This document shows positions 61,582 to 64,000 of a stretch of 64,000 bases of DNA, piece after piece; position 1 is the stretch's first letter; each line of letters opens with the position of its first letter. Origin of the DNA: JAISDD01 sp031553935 (GTDB lineage: Bacteria; Bacillota; Syntrophomonadia; Syntrophomonadales; Syntrophomonadaceae); NCBI GenBank assembly GCA_031553935.1, contig JAVBKS010000009.1:1-64000 (forward strand), given 5' to 3'. A program made the translations under genes and the position numbers. The notes beneath the pieces were generated by a model that saw nothing but the letters and a program-made list of their open reading frames with translations, was not told where the DNA came from and searched no databases.

Positions 61582-62403
61582 TCAATTGTTTTGAGTTTCA
61601 AAAGCTTTTAAAGCTTTAATAATTAATGCAGTTATATTATCTTTCCCTCCCTTGTTTAAGGCTTCATCAATTATATTTGCAATTATTTCTTTTTCAGACT
61701 TATTCTGCAGTAACAAATTCAATAACTTTTCATCATTGATAAAATCCGTAACTCCGTCACTACACAAAAAGAATTGGTCATTATTTCTGAGTTTTACAGA
61801 TGTTCTATGTGGTTTGACTATCTGTTCTTCCGGCGGAATCCCTAAGTACTGGGTAAGCTTGTTGCGATGGGGATGTTTTTTCGCTTCTGAGGTCGACATC
61901 ATTCCGAGTCTAATTGCCCGAGTTACTGGAGTATGATCTTCAGAGAGCTGTGCTATTTTTTTTCCCCGCAGCAAGTATATTCTACTGTCACCAATATTGT
62001 ATGCATGTGCAGAATCTCCCTCGATACATAATAGTGCTATCGTTGTGCCAATTCTGCTAGCCCCTAATTCCTTGGCCTTTTCACTAATAAGGCTACATGT
62101 TTCTATGCTATACATCTGAATGTATTTGTGGATATCATGGAATTTTATTTCGCTAAGCATATTTTGGTACTTGCCCAAAGTCTTGGCTGCAATCAAAGCT
62201 GCCCATTCGCCCTTTTCTTCGCCGCCCATTCCGTCGAAAACTGCATAAAACTGTAGATTTTGCGTTCTGCTGTCGGAAGAAATCGCTGGTATTTCGCGAT
62301 TTGATTCGTCTAAAAATATGCCGTTATTATAAAAATTATCTTCATTGTTATGGCGTTTTTTTCCGATATGTATTCCTACCGCTGAGGAAATTTCAAAAAG
62401 CAT
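61582..62403 (-). CDS. PP2C-type serine/threonine phosphatase
   Basis: A 273-residue Mg/Mn-dependent phosphatase. FYAVFDGMGGEEKGEWA (near 52) and FLCSDGVTDFIND (near 205), GGKDNITALII (near 250), and YNIGDSRIYLLRGKK are the motifs of the family with the metal-binding Asp residues. It lies 13 bp upstream of the kinase gene, the usual pairing with a Hanks-type kinase, and should reverse its phosphorylation. Confidence 0.93.
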   Translation of the reverse strand: MLFEISSAVGIHIGKKRHNNEDNFYNNGIFLDESNREIPAISSDSRTQNLQFYAVFDGMGGEEKGEWAALIAAKTLGKYQNMLSEIKFHDIHKYIQMYSIETCSLISEKAKELGASRIGTTIALLCIEGDSAHAYNIGDSRIYLLRGKKIAQLSEDHTPVTRAIRLGMMSTSEAKKHPHRNKLTQYLGIPPEEQIVKPHRTSVKLRNNDQFFLCSDGVTDFINDEKLLNLLLQNKSEKEIIANIIDEALNKGGKDNITALIIKALKAFETQNN

Positions 62404-62600
62404 TTTTTCACCAACCTAGAAGGATATTGGGTACTGTATCCAAAACTATTGTCTGTCGCTCTTTCAAAGTCTTACAGCCGATTTCAACGATTATTATCAT
62501 GGCCATTCCAGAATTCTTCTATTGATTTCCACATATGGGAACCGCCTTGTCCTGTGATGTAAATAAGCTTTCGGACAATTTAGCAGGAGAATAGTATTAC

Positions 62601-63482
62601 TTATTGTTTCCTTTCCACTATTCTCGTTAAATTAATTCCATCCATTCCCTTACATCCATTTGCCGTAACATATGCTTTTTTAGCTACATCTGCGTAAGCA
62701 GCCAAGGTGTAGTTTTCTCCTGAAGATCTAGACTGTTTCTTAACCCATTCTACTGCTGTGATGGTCATTTTAGTGGTGCCCTTTTCAATGCCCCCTGCAC
62801 CTTTGAAAACATCATCAGGTGCACTAGGTGTCGTAGTGTGAGCCGAAAGTGTGACATTGGTTGAAAACAGACCATCAATTTTTACTTTTTCAATTACAAA
62901 AGAGATTTTTCTCATTGTCGAGGGATAATATGTAAGCCTTACTTCTCCGTTCCATGCTCCCTCCAAGCTCAATTCTTCTATCGTTGCAACGGTTTCGAAA
63001 TTATTTGCTTTCCATATACCTTCGGAGAAAGAATACTGAATGTTAGCAGAAACTTTTACGATAGCAACACTTCTATCGATAAAAAGAGCAAGCGTTACCA
63101 TTTTGTTTGTCACAGTGTCTACATTTTGAATTTTTTGTACTTCAACTCTTTTAATCTCATTCTTATCAATGAAAAATGTTTGTTTATTCTCATTAACCAT
63201 TAGGGTAACTGTTCTCTCAGCAAATTCGTTTTTTATTAGCTCTAGGTCATCACCTGCAAGCTCTGGGGATTTTTCTTCTTTACCATCCGGTTCAAAAGTT
63301 AGCGATTTGAAAATTGGCGGAATTGGATTATTTGCCTTTGATTCTTCAACGGGCACTTTCGTTTCTTGATTAACCGTCGAGCTATTAGCTGGAACGGATT
63401 CATTATCGAGGACCTTTTTTCCACAACCAAAGCATAATACAAACATCACAATGACCATCAATAACAACAAATGTTTTTTCAT
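62601..63482 (-). CDS. lipoprotein of unknown function
   Basis: A 293-residue lipoprotein (MKKHLLLLMVIVM core, lipobox LCFG-Cys20) followed by a Ser/Asn/Glu/Pro-rich linker. The remaining 220 residues are beta-rich (AERTVTLMVNENKQTFFID, EGAWNGEVRLTYYPSTM) with no named domain. It belongs to the minus-strand envelope cluster and precedes the phosphatase by 197 bp, so it may have its own transcript. Confidence 0.78.
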   Translation of the reverse strand: MKKHLLLLMVIVMFVLCFGCGKKVLDNESVPANSSTVNQETKVPVEESKANNPIPPIFKSLTFEPDGKEEKSPELAGDDLELIKNEFAERTVTLMVNENKQTFFIDKNEIKRVEVQKIQNVDTVTNKMVTLALFIDRSVAIVKVSANIQYSFSEGIWKANNFETVATIEELSLEGAWNGEVRLTYYPSTMRKISFVIEKVKIDGLFSTNVTLSAHTTTPSAPDDVFKGAGGIEKGTTKMTITAVEWVKKQSRSSGENYTLAAYADVAKKAYVTANGCKGMDGINLTRIVERKQ

Positions 63483-63533
63483 TTCAGATTCTCCCTTCTA
63501 AATCAAATAATGAATCGAACTTGTAATTGAAAA

Positions 63534-64000
63534 TCATTGCTGATTAGCCACTCTTTGCAAGGTTTGAATGTTAATATAAACATTTTCACCAGCTCGATAT
63601 TCTTTTTGAAATGAATTATAACCATTTAGTGTTACTTTGATCTGATATTGACCTTTGCAAATTTTGTCAATAACATAATGATCGGTATAAGCATCACTTT
63701 GAGAAAAGTTTTGATATTGACTTGAGACTTTCTTATTATCTATAAATAATTCTGCACCTTTGGGAATACTGATTACCCAGTCTTTAGTTATTAAATTATC
63801 TGAACTCATCTTCCAGTTTTCAAAAATTAAATATTTTTTCTCTTTTTGTTTTATGAGAACCATATTCATTTCGTGTTCTTCTTTGTAGCCAGCTACTGTG
63901 TACTTAATATTGTAATTGCGCAATATTGGACTTTGATCCTTAACTGTTGCAGGCTTCAGATTGTAGTTTAAAAGGGAAGGCATATTACTCTTCACTGCTT
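63534..64000 (-). CDS. partial TcaA/PEGA-like membrane protein, C-terminal part
   Basis: The frame is open through the right edge of the window; the 150-plus residues visible end in a PEGA-like beta domain (WVISIPKGAELFIDNKKV, GQYQIKVTLNGYNSFQKEYR). The pattern of a PKGxxxFxDxK turn matches the outer domains of TcaA-like proteins, which have an N-terminal zinc ribbon and one membrane helix. The start at GTG 63995 is only the last in-frame possibility inside the window; the true start is probably further upstream. A link to the zinc-ribbon cluster is inferred. Confidence 0.65.
   Translation of the reverse strand, partial: AVKSNMPSLLNYNLKPATVKDQSPILRNYNIKYTVAGYKEEHEMNMVLIKQKEKKYLIFENWKMSSDNLITKDWVISIPKGAELFIDNKKVSSQYQNFSQSDAYTDHYVIDKICKGQYQIKVTLNGYNSFQKEYRAGENVYINIQTLQRVANQQ

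Overview
The window looks like a chromosomal segment of a low-GC, spore-forming anaerobic Clostridium-class Firmicute. Evidence is the order acpS - nnr - CBS - alr - antitoxin - MazF-type toxin, sigma-I with its RsgI anti-sigma factor, a YheC/YheD-type spore-coat ATP-grasp protein, a DUF1540 protein, a BclA-like collagen protein, and two in-frame UGA codons that are best read as selenocysteine. A PHA-synthase-like hydrolase next to an acyl-CoA synthetase would suit a Syntrophomonas-like fatty-acid oxidiser, but that placement is a guess.

Layout. 0-2.5 kb (minus strand): 5' part of selD with a UGA codon, an M18 aminopeptidase and a CvpA-like protein. 2.8-7.9 kb (plus): a transglutaminase-like protein and a compact type IV pilus-like operon (PilC, pseudopilins, PilT). 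8-11.7 kb: QueG-like Fe-S protein, a lipoprotein carbonic anhydrase, a repeat-filled non-coding stretch and a secreted protein of unknown function. 12-20 kb: an MFS exporter, then a long minus-strand block with amidohydrolase, class I amidotransferase, toxin-antitoxin, alr, nnr and acpS. 20-29 kb: lipoprotein, MBL hydrolase, YheC/D, DUF1540, PHA-synthase-like plus acyl-CoA synthetase, exonuclease III, and a membrane-anchored selenocysteine thioredoxin-like protein overlapping a CcdA/DsbD transmembrane reductase.

29-33 kb: collagen-like surface protein with a neighbouring glycosyltransferase, and a queuosine-precursor transporter. 33-43 kb: chemoreceptor, small histidine kinase, MarR - HlyD - ABC - ABC exporter operon, DUF2157/GDYXXLXY pair. 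43-52.5 kb: radical SAM/B12 protein, YozG-like/DUF2975 pair, a secreted protein, rsgI-sigI, an ABC-F ribosome-protection protein with what looks like a complete attenuation leader, and a VapBC-type module. 52.6-64 kb: a one-direction minus-strand cluster with a CAP-domain protein, several single-pass membrane proteins (most with zinc ribbons) carrying TPR, MORN, YARHG or propeller-like outer parts, a transmembrane Ser/Thr kinase, its PP2C phosphatase, a lipoprotein and a TcaA/PEGA-like partial gene.

The strongest candidates for something new are the UxxC selenoprotein/CcdA redox pair, the zinc-ribbon/kinase envelope cluster with a reused membrane-plus-TPR module, and the ABC-F leader with mutually exclusive pairings. 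Everything here was read by eye. Starts were chosen from visible ribosome binding sites, and family names rest on recognised motifs, not on database searches.
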